64,000 nucleotides of DNA from Gammaproteobacteria bacterium (lineage in GTDB: Bacteria; Pseudomonadota; Gammaproteobacteria; Ga0077536): the NCBI GenBank assembly GCA_009692365.1, contig SHZJ01000006.1, forward strand, positions 1 through 64,000, written 5' to 3'. The translations under genes were made by a program, and so were the position numbers. Of this stretch, positions 9,261 to 16,974 are shown one piece after another; the stretch's first letter is position 1, and the number at the start of each line of letters is the position of its first letter. Under the pieces are notes generated by a model. The model saw only the letters and a program-made list of their open reading frames with translations, searched no databases and was not told the DNA's origin.

Positions 9261-11459
9261 TCAAGCCGCTGGACAACTGACCTGCTGGCGCAACGTCGCC
9301 CAGCGCTTGCCCCACGCGGGCGTCGGTGGGTGCTGCGGCACCACCTTGCTGACCAATTCGCAGGCGGCGGCCGGGCGGGTGGACTGCGCCCGAATTTCAA
9401 TCCGGCTGAGCATACCCTCCCACCAGACTTCAAAGCTTGGCGGCACTTTGCTGGTGATAACGCCCCAAGCATTATCGGCCTCGATCAGGCGCTTGGTTTG
9501 CTGCGCCGCCTTGGCCAGCATGCGGTAGCCGTCGCCGGCCTTGGGATAGTCGGCCAGCAGCGCGCGCGCAGCGGTGTAAGCCTCCTCACCGCGCCCGCTC
9601 TCCAGCAGCAGTTCAATATTGAGCAAGCGGAAACGGCGTTCCATTTCGGGCAGGCCTTTGAGCTTCGGTGCGAGGCTGGCCGCAAATTCTGCCTGCAGGG
9701 CGTGGTCGGGCAAATGCTTCACCCACGGGTACAGCTGCTCCGCCATCCAGCCCGGCACGGGCGTCTGCCGCCCGGCAATTTCAGCGAGTGCGCGCCGCGG
9801 CTGACCCAAGCGGTCGTAGAGTCGCAGACGCGCCCAGAAGAAGCCGCGCTGCGCGGTCACGCTCACCCCGGGTTGTTGCTCGGCCAGGGCAATCGCTGTT
9901 AAAACGGCGGCCGGATCGGGATCTGCCACCGCGCGCAGCTGTAAATAGAACGCCTGATTGTCGCGGTTCTCTTGCTGTTCATCCGACAGCGTTGCCCACA
10001 CCCCTAGCCCTTCACGCGCGAGTGCTTCGGCACCGCCGCCGGGCTTATTGGCCACCTTGGCAAACTGGCGCGCGATAACGAAAAACCGCGCGGTCTCGAT
10101 GCTGCCACGGGCGTTGGCGGGCGACTTAATACCGTTGAGAAGCCTGAGTGCCGCGGTGGTATCGCCCAAAGACTGGGCCAGATTGATGCGCGCGCCGTTG
10201 GCATCTGGGTCGTTGGGGCTGACCTCCAGAAAATGCCGGGCGGCGCGTGCCAGTTCCTCTCGCGAGGCCAGGGTGGACTTGGACGCCATGCGCCGCGCTC
10301 GCGCCACATACGCCAATTTGGTCGCCGCTTTCATCACGTCGGGCTCAAGCTTGGGCGTTTGCAGCAGTTGGTCGGCCAACCGCGCCGCTTCTTCATTGAG
10401 ATCGCTTTTGAGGCTCGCCACCGCGTAGCGGTATTTAAAGCGCTCGAAGTGCAGGTCGCTGCCGCGCGGCTCGGCGGCGAAAAATTCCTTATATTTGCGC
10501 GCCGCCGGGAACCACTGCTGGTTGCTGAAAGCAAACTCTGCGGCCACCAGCGCGCCGAAGGCACCCAGATTCTCGCTGACAATTTCGCTTTGGTACTTCA
10601 GCACATCCACCAGTAAGGCCATGTTCATGCCGCCGGCGGCGATCACCGCACGCAGTTTCGCGCCGGCTTCACGCGCGCCGACTTTGGTTTGGCGATGTTG
10701 CTCCAGCAGCACAAAAATGGGCTCTAGCGCCGGGTCGCGGGGCCCGGCCGCAGCACCGCTAGCCCCGCCACTGCTGCCCGGCAAGCCCTTCCCCGCCAGC
10801 ATCGCCAACTCGGCCTCTGCGGCTTTGCGCACCGGGTGCTTGTCGTCAAACGACAGGGCTTTGATCAGGCTCTCAAAGATTTTCCGGGCCTGCACCAGGT
10901 TGTGTTCAGCCACCGCCAGAAAACCTAGCCCCAACCAGCCGCCGTACACCAAACTCGGCTGATAGATTTGCATGGACGCCGCGCGGAAACCCCGTTTCGC
11001 GCGCCACAGCAATTGCACGCGGTCCCCGGCCTGCGTGGGCCGCCCGGCTAGGCTGAGGTCTAACCAAGCGCCCCAAAACGGGAACGCCGTGAGCGAGAAG
11101 CTCAGGTCTTCCCACTCGGACGAGCGATACAGCCCCTCCAGCGCGGCCTCGTCACCGCCCCCGGCCCGCTCTGCCGCCTCTAAACGCGCGAGTGTTCGCT
11201 GGCGCATTTCTGCGGCGAGCTTGCGCAGTCTGAGCAGGTCGCCATCCGGCGCATCCTGCTGGCGTACCTGGTCCACCAGCGCGCCAAAGTTGCGCGCGGT
11301 CGCCGCATAGGTCGGCGTAGGTGCCTCGGCGCTCAACGCGCCCAGCAGGCCCTGAGCCCGCGCTAGCGGTGCCTCCGCGCCCGCCGCCGGGTTCGCGCAC
11401 AGCCAGCCCAACACCCCTAACAGGGGGTAGAACCAAGCGAGGCGCGCGGTGGTTTTCAC
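9261..11459 (-). CDS. Secreted alpha-helical (TPR-like) repeat protein of the Exb/VWA operon
   Basis: A 732-residue, Ala/Leu-rich protein with a signal peptide (hydrophobic residues about 9-28, ending near GAEA). The rest has TPR-like helical-hairpin periodicity, for example EPIFVLLEQHRQTKV, AEFAFSNQQWFPAARKYKEF and NDPDANGARINLAQSL. It begins with GTG at 11459, and the TGA of the preceding VWA gene overlaps it (GTGA), so the two are translationally coupled. A periplasmic scaffold acting with the TonB-like VWA protein is the simplest reading. I recognise no enzymatic motif. The assignment to a helical-repeat class rests on composition and repeated aromatic/Ala patterns, not on a profile search. 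Confidence 0.85.
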   Translation of the reverse strand: MKTTARLAWFYPLLGVLGWLCANPAAGAEAPLARAQGLLGALSAEAPTPTYAATARNFGALVDQVRQQDAPDGDLLRLRKLAAEMRQRTLARLEAAERAGGGDEAALEGLYRSSEWEDLSFSLTAFPFWGAWLDLSLAGRPTQAGDRVQLLWRAKRGFRAASMQIYQPSLVYGGWLGLGFLAVAEHNLVQARKIFESLIKALSFDDKHPVRKAAEAELAMLAGKGLPGSSGGASGAAAGPRDPALEPIFVLLEQHRQTKVGAREAGAKLRAVIAAGGMNMALLVDVLKYQSEIVSENLGAFGALVAAEFAFSNQQWFPAARKYKEFFAAEPRGSDLHFERFKYRYAVASLKSDLNEEAARLADQLLQTPKLEPDVMKAATKLAYVARARRMASKSTLASREELARAARHFLEVSPNDPDANGARINLAQSLGDTTAALRLLNGIKSPANARGSIETARFFVIARQFAKVANKPGGGAEALAREGLGVWATLSDEQQENRDNQAFYLQLRAVADPDPAAVLTAIALAEQQPGVSVTAQRGFFWARLRLYDRLGQPRRALAEIAGRQTPVPGWMAEQLYPWVKHLPDHALQAEFAASLAPKLKGLPEMERRFRLLNIELLLESGRGEEAYTAARALLADYPKAGDGYRMLAKAAQQTKRLIEADNAWGVITSKVPPSFEVWWEGMLSRIEIRAQSTRPAAACELVSKVVPQHPPTPAWGKRWATLRQQVSCPAA

Positions 11460-12679
11460 AGTAAATCCAGCAGGGCTTTCATTTCACGGGCGAACTGATC
11501 GCCCATGATGAGGATGGTCAAGCGGCGGGTCAGCGAGACTTCGCCTTCTAAGGTTGCGGCGTCACCGTTGCCCGCATCGGCGATATTGCGGAACTGATAC
11601 ATGGAATCATTGCGATACATCGCGTGGTTCACCTTGCGCCCCACGCGGGCCTCCACCGCGGAGGGATTGGACTGGTCGCTTACGTCCAGCGTCGACACCA
11701 CCCCGCCCGTATTGACGAAGCGCTCCACCACGCTAATCGCCTTGCCAATATTGCTCTCCGAGGGCGGTGCGTCCCCGATCAGGATGATGATACGGCGCGC
11801 GCCACTGCGCCATTCGGCGTTATCCACCCCCTCGCGCAGCCCTTCCTGCACCGCCTCGAACATGTCGCCCCCACCGGCCGCCTGCAGCGCCCCTAAGAAG
11901 CCTTGCAACTTGAGGGTGCTGTAGGTCAAATTTTGCGTTCGCGTGACAAATTCCGCGTCCCCTTCGTCGCGATAAGCGACCACGCCAAAACGCGAAATGG
12001 GCACCAGCGAGCGCACCACCGAGGTGATGTCGAGGATGCGGCTTTTTACCTCATCGATGACCCAGCCCATCGAGCCGGTGGCGTCGACCACAAACAGCAC
12101 ATCCAGCCCGCCCTCGCGCATGCCCTCTACATACGCCGCAAACTGGTTGCTCGAGCCGCCCAACGCATTACCAATACCCACGCCAAACCCGGACGTTCCC
12201 CCACCGCTGCCCCCGCTGGTGCCCCCTTTGCTTACCGGCGACAAAATTCCCACGGTGGGCACCGTGGCGTGGCGCGCCAAATTGGCCCCCGCGCTGTCTT
12301 GATTCGCCAGTGCAATCTCCACGGGGGCGGTGTCTTCGCCCGCCCCGCCCGCCTGCGCACTCAGCGCCAACGGCACGTTGGGCGGAGGTGGCGCCACGGC
12401 CTGTGGCGCGAGCAGCACCTCGGGTGGCTCGACCTCAAATTCCTCTTCGAAATCTAGTGGCTCATCGGTGGGCGGCTCGGCCGTCTGCGGCTCTGGCACC
12501 TCCCCTTTGGCGATTTCCAGGACCACCCGACGTTTTTTTTCTTTGGCCAAGTTGGCCAGCGCGGCTTTGGCGTCCTCTTGCTCCCGGATTCCCCCCCCAA
12601 TCCTGGAGGTTACCAAGCCATGGATCACCACCGAAAACAGCAGGAGTACCAACCAAGTGAGCGGGCGACGCACGCGCAA
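11456..12679 (-). CDS. TonB-like transmembrane/proline-rich N-terminus fused to a von Willebrand factor A domain
   Basis: A 407-residue protein. Residues 7-24 form one transmembrane helix containing FSVVIHG, with Ser16 and His20, the SxxxH pattern that TonB uses to contact ExbB/ExbD. Residues 60-105 are Pro/Glu-rich (EPPTDEP, APPPPNVP), like the TonB periplasmic linker. A Gly/Ser-rich hinge (about 151-175) leads to a VWA domain (about 190-385) with the MIDAS signature DATGSMG (D199, T201, S203). No TonB C-terminal domain is present. The protein should be anchored in the inner membrane with VWA in the periplasm, and could pull on a partner through a metal-dependent contact. It lies 20 bp after the second exbD and overlaps the helical-repeat gene by 4 bp. 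The TonB analogy is inferred from motif and context. Confidence 0.9.
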   Translation of the reverse strand: MRVRRPLTWLVLLLFSVVIHGLVTSRIGGGIREQEDAKAALANLAKEKKRRVVLEIAKGEVPEPQTAEPPTDEPLDFEEEFEVEPPEVLLAPQAVAPPPPNVPLALSAQAGGAGEDTAPVEIALANQDSAGANLARHATVPTVGILSPVSKGGTSGGSGGGTSGFGVGIGNALGGSSNQFAAYVEGMREGGLDVLFVVDATGSMGWVIDEVKSRILDITSVVRSLVPISRFGVVAYRDEGDAEFVTRTQNLTYSTLKLQGFLGALQAAGGGDMFEAVQEGLREGVDNAEWRSGARRIIILIGDAPPSESNIGKAISVVERFVNTGGVVSTLDVSDQSNPSAVEARVGRKVNHAMYRNDSMYQFRNIADAGNGDAATLEGEVSLTRRLTILIMGDQFAREMKALLDLL

Positions 12680-12699
12680 ACCTCAGCGGATGCGGCACG

Positions 12700-13131
12700 T
12701 CATGGGCGGGCAACGGTTTCCAGCGACACGCGGGTGATGCCCGCCTCAGCCACCTGCTCGATCACCCGCGCCACCACGACGGCGTCCGTCGCGGCGTCGG
12801 CCGCGACTTTTAAATCCTGCACCGCGCCCGCCTTGCGCAGCGCCAGCGGCAGCGCGTTAGCTGCCACCACGGCGGCATTCAGCAGCAGCGTTCCATCGGC
12901 TTTTATCACGAGCTGCGGCGCCTCCTCCGGCAACGCATTCGTCGCGGCACTCTTGGGTGGCGTCACCTGCAGATGGACGTCGAATTTAGCCGCCACGATG
13001 AAAAACAGGATCAGCAGAAAAATCACGTTGAGCAGGAAGAACGTGCTTTCCCAACGCCGCTCGCGCGCCTCGTCGATGCTTTGCTTGAGGCTGACATCGG
13101 TAGTCGAGCGGCGGCTGAGGTCTACCATCAT
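12700..13131 (-). CDS. exbD: ExbD/TolR-family protein with Asn replacing the channel Asp
   Basis: A 143-residue ExbD/TolR-like protein: short cytoplasmic N-terminus, one transmembrane helix (about residues 31-47), and a periplasmic alpha/beta domain (KADGTLLLNAAVV, AATDAVVVARVIEQVAEAGI). Aligned by eye with ExbD, FLLNVIFLLILFFIVAA matches PFIDVMLVLLIIFMVAA, which places Asn35 (codon 13027-13029) at the protonatable Asp25 of E. coli ExbD. That substitution inactivates characterised ExbD, so this subunit probably cannot carry protons alone and may pair with the Asp-bearing ExbD upstream. The tandem ATG ATG at 13131/13128 follows AGGCAAAG; I took the first. The gap to the first exbD is 10 bp. 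Annotation as a TolR variant is equally valid. Confidence 0.88.
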   Translation of the reverse strand: MMVDLSRRSTTDVSLKQSIDEARERRWESTFFLLNVIFLLILFFIVAAKFDVHLQVTPPKSAATNALPEEAPQLVIKADGTLLLNAAVVAANALPLALRKAGAVQDLKVAADAATDAVVVARVIEQVAEAGITRVSLETVARP

Positions 13132-13141
13132 CAGACTTTGC

Positions 13142-13570
13142 CTATTTGAACTGCCGCGCGACGCGCAGCGAAATCTTGCGGAAGCCACCTGCGTTCAGCA
13201 CATCCATCACGTCCACCGCGCGCTGCAAGGGCACGCCCACGTCGCTCGCCAAAATCACCGGCTTCGTCACGCTGCGTGGCAGCGCGCCGGCCAAGCCCGC
13301 AAAGTCACGGCGCTCACCGTCTAACCACAGGCTGCCGTCTTGGTGCAGTTCGATGTAGATGACGGAAGATTCTGCACTGCTCGCGCCGGCCTCCAGTTGC
13401 TCTTTTTTTTCGTTCCGCAGGTCCACCCCGTGCGGAATCGAAAAGCTGCTTTGCAGCATGAAAAAAATGAGCAAAATAATGAAGCAGTCCACCAGCGGCA
13501 CAAAGGTAATGCGGATAGACCGCCGCCGTAGCCGGCCCAGCGCCAGCGAGACCCGCTGGACTTCAGCCAC
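13142..13570 (-). CDS. exbD: ExbD/TolR-family proton channel subunit (canonical Asp)
   Basis: A 142-residue ExbD/TolR protein. A basic N-terminus precedes the transmembrane helix FVPLVDCFIILLIFFML, with the conserved Asp at residue 28 (codon 13487-13489). The periplasmic domain shows the family pattern (SSVIYIELHQDGSLWLDG, ILASDVGVPLQRAVDVMDVLNAGGF). In ExbB-ExbD complexes this Asp relays protons through the ExbB pentamer. The gene overlaps exbB by 8 bp and precedes the Asn-bearing paralogue by 10 bp, implying co-translation and a mixed ExbD pair. Confidence 0.93.
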   Translation of the reverse strand: MAEVQRVSLALGRLRRRSIRITFVPLVDCFIILLIFFMLQSSFSIPHGVDLRNEKKEQLEAGASSAESSVIYIELHQDGSLWLDGERRDFAGLAGALPRSVTKPVILASDVGVPLQRAVDVMDVLNAGGFRKISLRVARQFK

Positions 13571-14225
13571 GGCCGACGCCTAGCGTAAGGACTTTGGTGA
13601 GCAAGTTCGAGGTTTCCTCAGCTACGCGCTCCAGACGGGTCTGCAGCAGCGCGTGCAAGGCGGTAAAAATGATGGCAATGACCAAGCCCACGGCGGTGCA
13701 GACCAAGGCCTCCCAAATGCCGTTCGCCAGGGCGCTAGAACCGGCTTCGGTGCCAGCCACCACCGCCAGATGCCGAAAGGCGTCGATCATCCCCAGCACC
13801 GTGCCCAATAGACCCAACACTGGGGAGAGGTAGTACACAATTTCCAGCGCCCGCAGCAGACTGCCGTAGGGGCGTAAGAAAAACATGCCGCGCCGGGAAA
13901 GCTCGTCGCGGAGTTGCTCGCGATCGGCGGTGGCGAGATTCTGCAGGCCAAACTGGAGGTCTCGCGCCAGCCCCAGCCGAGCCCGGCCCAGCAGCTTTAG
14001 GGCTAGTTCGGTCTCGCCCTCGCCCCATAAGTCGATGGCGCGCTCGGCGGCTCTGAAACGGCTGGTGGAGATGGCGATGAACTGCAGCAGCTTGTAGAGC
14101 ACCATGGCAAAGCCGATGGTCGAGATAACGAGCTGCACCGCCACCACTGGGCCGCCTAATTCGACCAGCGTTAACGCGGAGTCCCAGGTGTAGGTCAGTA
14201 GATCCGTCAAATTCTGAATTTCCAT
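13563..14225 (-). CDS. exbB: MotA/TolQ/ExbB-family proton channel protein
   Basis: A 220-residue ExbB/TolQ homologue with three membrane segments: about 22-45 (VAVQLVISTIGFAMVLYKLL), 125-150 (YYLSPVLGLLGTVLGMI) and 165-190 (ALVCTAVGLVIAIIFTAL). The GLLGTVLGM and TAxGLxxAI motifs contain the two pore-lining Thr residues of ExbB. It forms the stator pentamer that uses the proton motive force in the inner membrane. It is the first gene of the exb/VWA operon and overlaps exbD by 8 bp. Its ATG at 14225 has only a weak ribosome binding site. The promoter must lie in the about 100 bp before the DUF1302 terminator, or transcription reads through. Confidence 0.93.
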   Translation of the reverse strand: MEIQNLTDLLTYTWDSALTLVELGGPVVAVQLVISTIGFAMVLYKLLQFIAISTSRFRAAERAIDLWGEGETELALKLLGRARLGLARDLQFGLQNLATADREQLRDELSRRGMFFLRPYGSLLRALEIVYYLSPVLGLLGTVLGMIDAFRHLAVVAGTEAGSSALANGIWEALVCTAVGLVIAIIFTALHALLQTRLERVAEETSNLLTKVLTLGVGRG

Positions 14226-14322
14226 CGGCTCATGTGCTCTAGCAGAAAGGGGGGGTGGCAGGCTTGCGCCCGGCGCAACGCCAGAGGCGAGTGGCCAGAG
14301 TCAGAGGTTCTGGGAGAGGCCC

Positions 14323-14354
14323 AAAAAAAGAGGGCCGGCGGGGTGCCGGCCCTC
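14323..14354 (-). terminator. Intrinsic terminator after the DUF1302 gene
   Basis: Read on the minus strand, a perfect 10-bp GC-rich stem (GAGGGCCGGC / GCCGGCCCTC) with a 5-nt loop is followed by seven T residues. It begins 27 bp after the DUF1302 stop. It is the clearest rho-independent terminator in the window and separates DUF1302 from the exb operon. Confidence 0.88.
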
Positions 14355-14380
14355 GATCTGAAGCAGGCGCTTTTGAGGTT

Positions 14381-16696
14381 TTAGAAGTAGTAGGTTACCC
14401 GGGCAAAGACTTCGTCGGCCCAGTCCAGGGTCTCGACGACGTCGTCGTTCTGCTTGGGCGTCAAGTCAACCAACACATTGGCGTAGAGGTCTACCTGCCA
14501 ATGCGTGCTGGGCTTGTACTTCACACCAGGCTGCAGCAGCACGCCGCCCTGAATATCAATCAGCATCGCGTAGTCGGCGCGCCAAATGAGGTTCGGGAAG
14601 GGCTGCTGGAACGCCAAGGAGATGTAGTCAGCGCTGGTCTGTCCAACCGGGCGGCCGCAGCCCTTCTCGCGCGCACCGGTGGAATTGAGGCCGGTGACGG
14701 GGTCGGTTGCGGAAGTCGCCGTGGGCAGGCAGCCCGTCGTGGCCTTCAGCTTGTCCTGATTGCCGCTCAAATGCCGACCGAACAAGTCGCTCTGCGTTTT
14801 GTGCATCCACTGGCCCACTAAGTAGGTGGCCGGCAGACCGGGCACCACGTTGTGGTACTTCTCCAAGATTAACGCCGAAGAGACTTCCGTCGCTTCAATA
14901 AACGAGCCGGCCCGCAGGTCTAGCGCCGTGAACACCTTGTTGGGCGTGATGGCCAACTCGCCGCGGATAATCAATTGGTCTAACCAAGAGCCCGGGGTGG
15001 AATTCACAATATAGTTGCCCGATGCACCGGTAATCGTCTCGCGCTCGAACTGCCGGGTGATGTAACCCCGGGGGAACGCGAAGCCGTTAAAGAAGGCGTC
15101 CAGAATGTTGCGGGTGGCGTCGTAGGTGAAAGGCGTCTTCTTGTTTTTCTGGCCGCCGATGTTGTTAAACAGCATCCTCGCGCCGACGGGGTCCCTAAGG
15201 CCCCCGTTCGGGCTCGTTGCAATCCCGAACATCGCAGTCGTCAGCGTGGACGCGTTGGTGCCGCTTTTTTCGGCACCCCCGTTTAAGAAGCCCAGCACGC
15301 CTTCGATGGGATTAAGACGCGCTTTCCCTGCGTAGGTCATCCATTCCTTCCAGGCAGCCGTGCCCATGCGGTCCGGCGAAGCATTAGCACCGCACTTGCC
15401 CTTAGACATGGGAGTAAGCAGCTCGGTGACGTCATTTTGGCCGTTCTGATTGTTGTCTAAGGCAGTGCCGAGAGCCTGCAACCCAAATCCAGTTAGGATG
15501 TTCCCCGCGTAGTTATTCGGCCCAAAGCAGAACGGGTTGGCGGAGCCGTCACCCAGCTTCAGGGGCGCATCCGCCCACTGCACCACGCCGTCGGGGTTTA
15601 GGCGGCTGACCGCCATCAAGCCCAACGTGAGGCTGTCGGTGACGGGCATGGTGATGCGCGTGCCGTAGTTCACGTTGTTGCGGAGGATTTCGCTTTGCCC
15701 GGTATCCCGCCAAGAAAAACCAGACGCCACCACGTTATAGGGTGTGTTGGTACCCACCAAGGTGGTAGGGGCGGCCATTTGCACGAAGGTGTCGGCGGTC
15801 CAGCCGTTCTTGAAGGTGTAGTTCACGCGCAGGGCAGGCGCTGCCACCCGCTTGTCGGAGAACTCCTCGGCGCCCACGTCCAAGGTGAAGTGACGGCGAG
15901 TATCGAGCCCGTTAGGCACGTCGAAGACCCGGAAGAAATAAGCCTCACCCCAGGCGATTTGCTGCTGGCCCAGGCGCACCCATAATGGGCCGCTGTTATA
16001 GTCGAGATAGGCCGAAGGGATATCGAGCATAAAGTTCGGCGTGTTGTATTCCAGCAGGTTGCCGCGACCGCCTATCCAGCCAAAGTCGGCGTTGAAATGG
16101 CTGTCGGTTTGCCCGTTGCCCAGCAGCTCTTGGTAGTCAGAGTAAGCGCGAATTTTGACGAAAGAATTGAGTTCGTCGGTCCATTTGGCCTGGATGTCCA
16201 GCTCGACGCGCGTGGCGAACAGGTTGAACTGGTTCATCCCCTTAACGGACCTAGCAGCGTCGCCGCAGTTATTGGACGTCACGCAGCCCGGGCCGCCGAA
16301 GGCGTTGGTGACCTGACCCGCGCCCGCCATGCGGCCTGCCCATTTTTGTACGTACGCCGCATCCCCTGCAGCGCTGCCGCTCGCCCTAGCCATCGGCTGG
16401 CTGAAGCCGCCGTTATCGAGCGGGAAGCCTTTGCCGCTGAACTGTTGGCCGGTTACTGAGCCGTTCGTGCCGGGTCCTGCAAGCCCACCGCCGTTCGTGG
16501 TGATGTTGGGAATGTTGCGGCCTAAGAAGGGGTTGGTTGAAGTGTTGTACGGGTTATCTTGCCCGGTCACGGAGATCGCGATTTCCTGCCGAACAAAGCC
16601 CGTGATATTGAAGTCCACGGCGTAGGCCGCGCTGCCCGCGAACATGCTGGCGGCGCCGCCGGCCAGCATCAGTCGCTTGATGGTGTTTTTAGTCAC
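14381..16696 (-). CDS. DUF1302 family outer-membrane-like protein
   Basis: A 771-residue DUF1302 protein. A signal peptide (basic start, MLAGGAASMFAGSAAYA, cleavage before VDF) is followed by a beta-strand-rich chain with porin-like alternation (WVRLGQQQIAWGEAYFF, LIWRADYAMLIDIQGG) and a C-terminal aromatic residue (RVTYYF), as in outer-membrane barrels. The start is the GTG at 16696: AGGAGG lies about 8 nt upstream, inside the apparent extension from an ATG at 16711, so the longer version would include its own ribosome binding site. An intrinsic terminator follows. It sits between the RND/YCF48 genes and the exb operon. The family often accompanies DUF1329 and RND/MMPL exporters; transport of hydrophobic compounds across the outer membrane is inferred, not shown. 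Confidence 0.92.
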   Translation of the reverse strand: MTKNTIKRLMLAGGAASMFAGSAAYAVDFNITGFVRQEIAISVTGQDNPYNTSTNPFLGRNIPNITTNGGGLAGPGTNGSVTGQQFSGKGFPLDNGGFSQPMARASGSAAGDAAYVQKWAGRMAGAGQVTNAFGGPGCVTSNNCGDAARSVKGMNQFNLFATRVELDIQAKWTDELNSFVKIRAYSDYQELLGNGQTDSHFNADFGWIGGRGNLLEYNTPNFMLDIPSAYLDYNSGPLWVRLGQQQIAWGEAYFFRVFDVPNGLDTRRHFTLDVGAEEFSDKRVAAPALRVNYTFKNGWTADTFVQMAAPTTLVGTNTPYNVVASGFSWRDTGQSEILRNNVNYGTRITMPVTDSLTLGLMAVSRLNPDGVVQWADAPLKLGDGSANPFCFGPNNYAGNILTGFGLQALGTALDNNQNGQNDVTELLTPMSKGKCGANASPDRMGTAAWKEWMTYAGKARLNPIEGVLGFLNGGAEKSGTNASTLTTAMFGIATSPNGGLRDPVGARMLFNNIGGQKNKKTPFTYDATRNILDAFFNGFAFPRGYITRQFERETITGASGNYIVNSTPGSWLDQLIIRGELAITPNKVFTALDLRAGSFIEATEVSSALILEKYHNVVPGLPATYLVGQWMHKTQSDLFGRHLSGNQDKLKATTGCLPTATSATDPVTGLNSTGAREKGCGRPVGQTSADYISLAFQQPFPNLIWRADYAMLIDIQGGVLLQPGVKYKPSTHWQVDLYANVLVDLTPKQNDDVVETLDWADEVFARVTYYF

Positions 16697-16876
16697 TCCC
16701 GCCCTCCTCATAAATCAACGTGAGATTAATGCTGGTCCCCATGTGCGGCCGTCGGCGCGTTCGGTTGCTAGGGACCTTAGCGTTCGAGGCGGCTCGCGCT
16801 GTTGCTTAGATGCAACGTTCTTTCTGTTTTAAAGACCTTATGGCGCTTTTTCGCCACGATCTGTTGCCTAGGACAG

Positions 16877-16905
16877 AATTTAGACTAAGCGCTGGAGATG
16901 ATCAA
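16877..16905 (-). promoter_or_regulatory. Candidate sigma-70 promoter for the DUF1302 gene
   Basis: On the minus strand TTGATC (16905-16900), a 17-bp spacer and TAAATT (16882-16877) resemble -35 and -10 boxes, about 180 bp before the GTG start. The match is moderate. Its presence in the 278-bp gap after the YCF48 gene would allow DUF1302 to be expressed separately from the RND operon. Confidence 0.35.
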
Positions 16906-16974
16906 CGATTTTCTTCCCCCACTTTGGTGGAATATCACTGAGATGTCCAGAACCCGGTTCCCGCGAGGGTCGCT

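Noticed and set aside
13142-14225. Zorya-type anti-phage ZorA/ZorB pair
   Set aside because: The channel protein has plain ExbB/TolQ length without the long ZorA tail, the partners are ExbD/TolR-like without an OmpA domain, and no helicase or nuclease partner follows.
16697-16711. ATG start at 16711 for the DUF1302 protein
   Set aside because: The five extra codons are the AGGAGG ribosome binding site for the GTG at 16696, so the shorter start is preferred.
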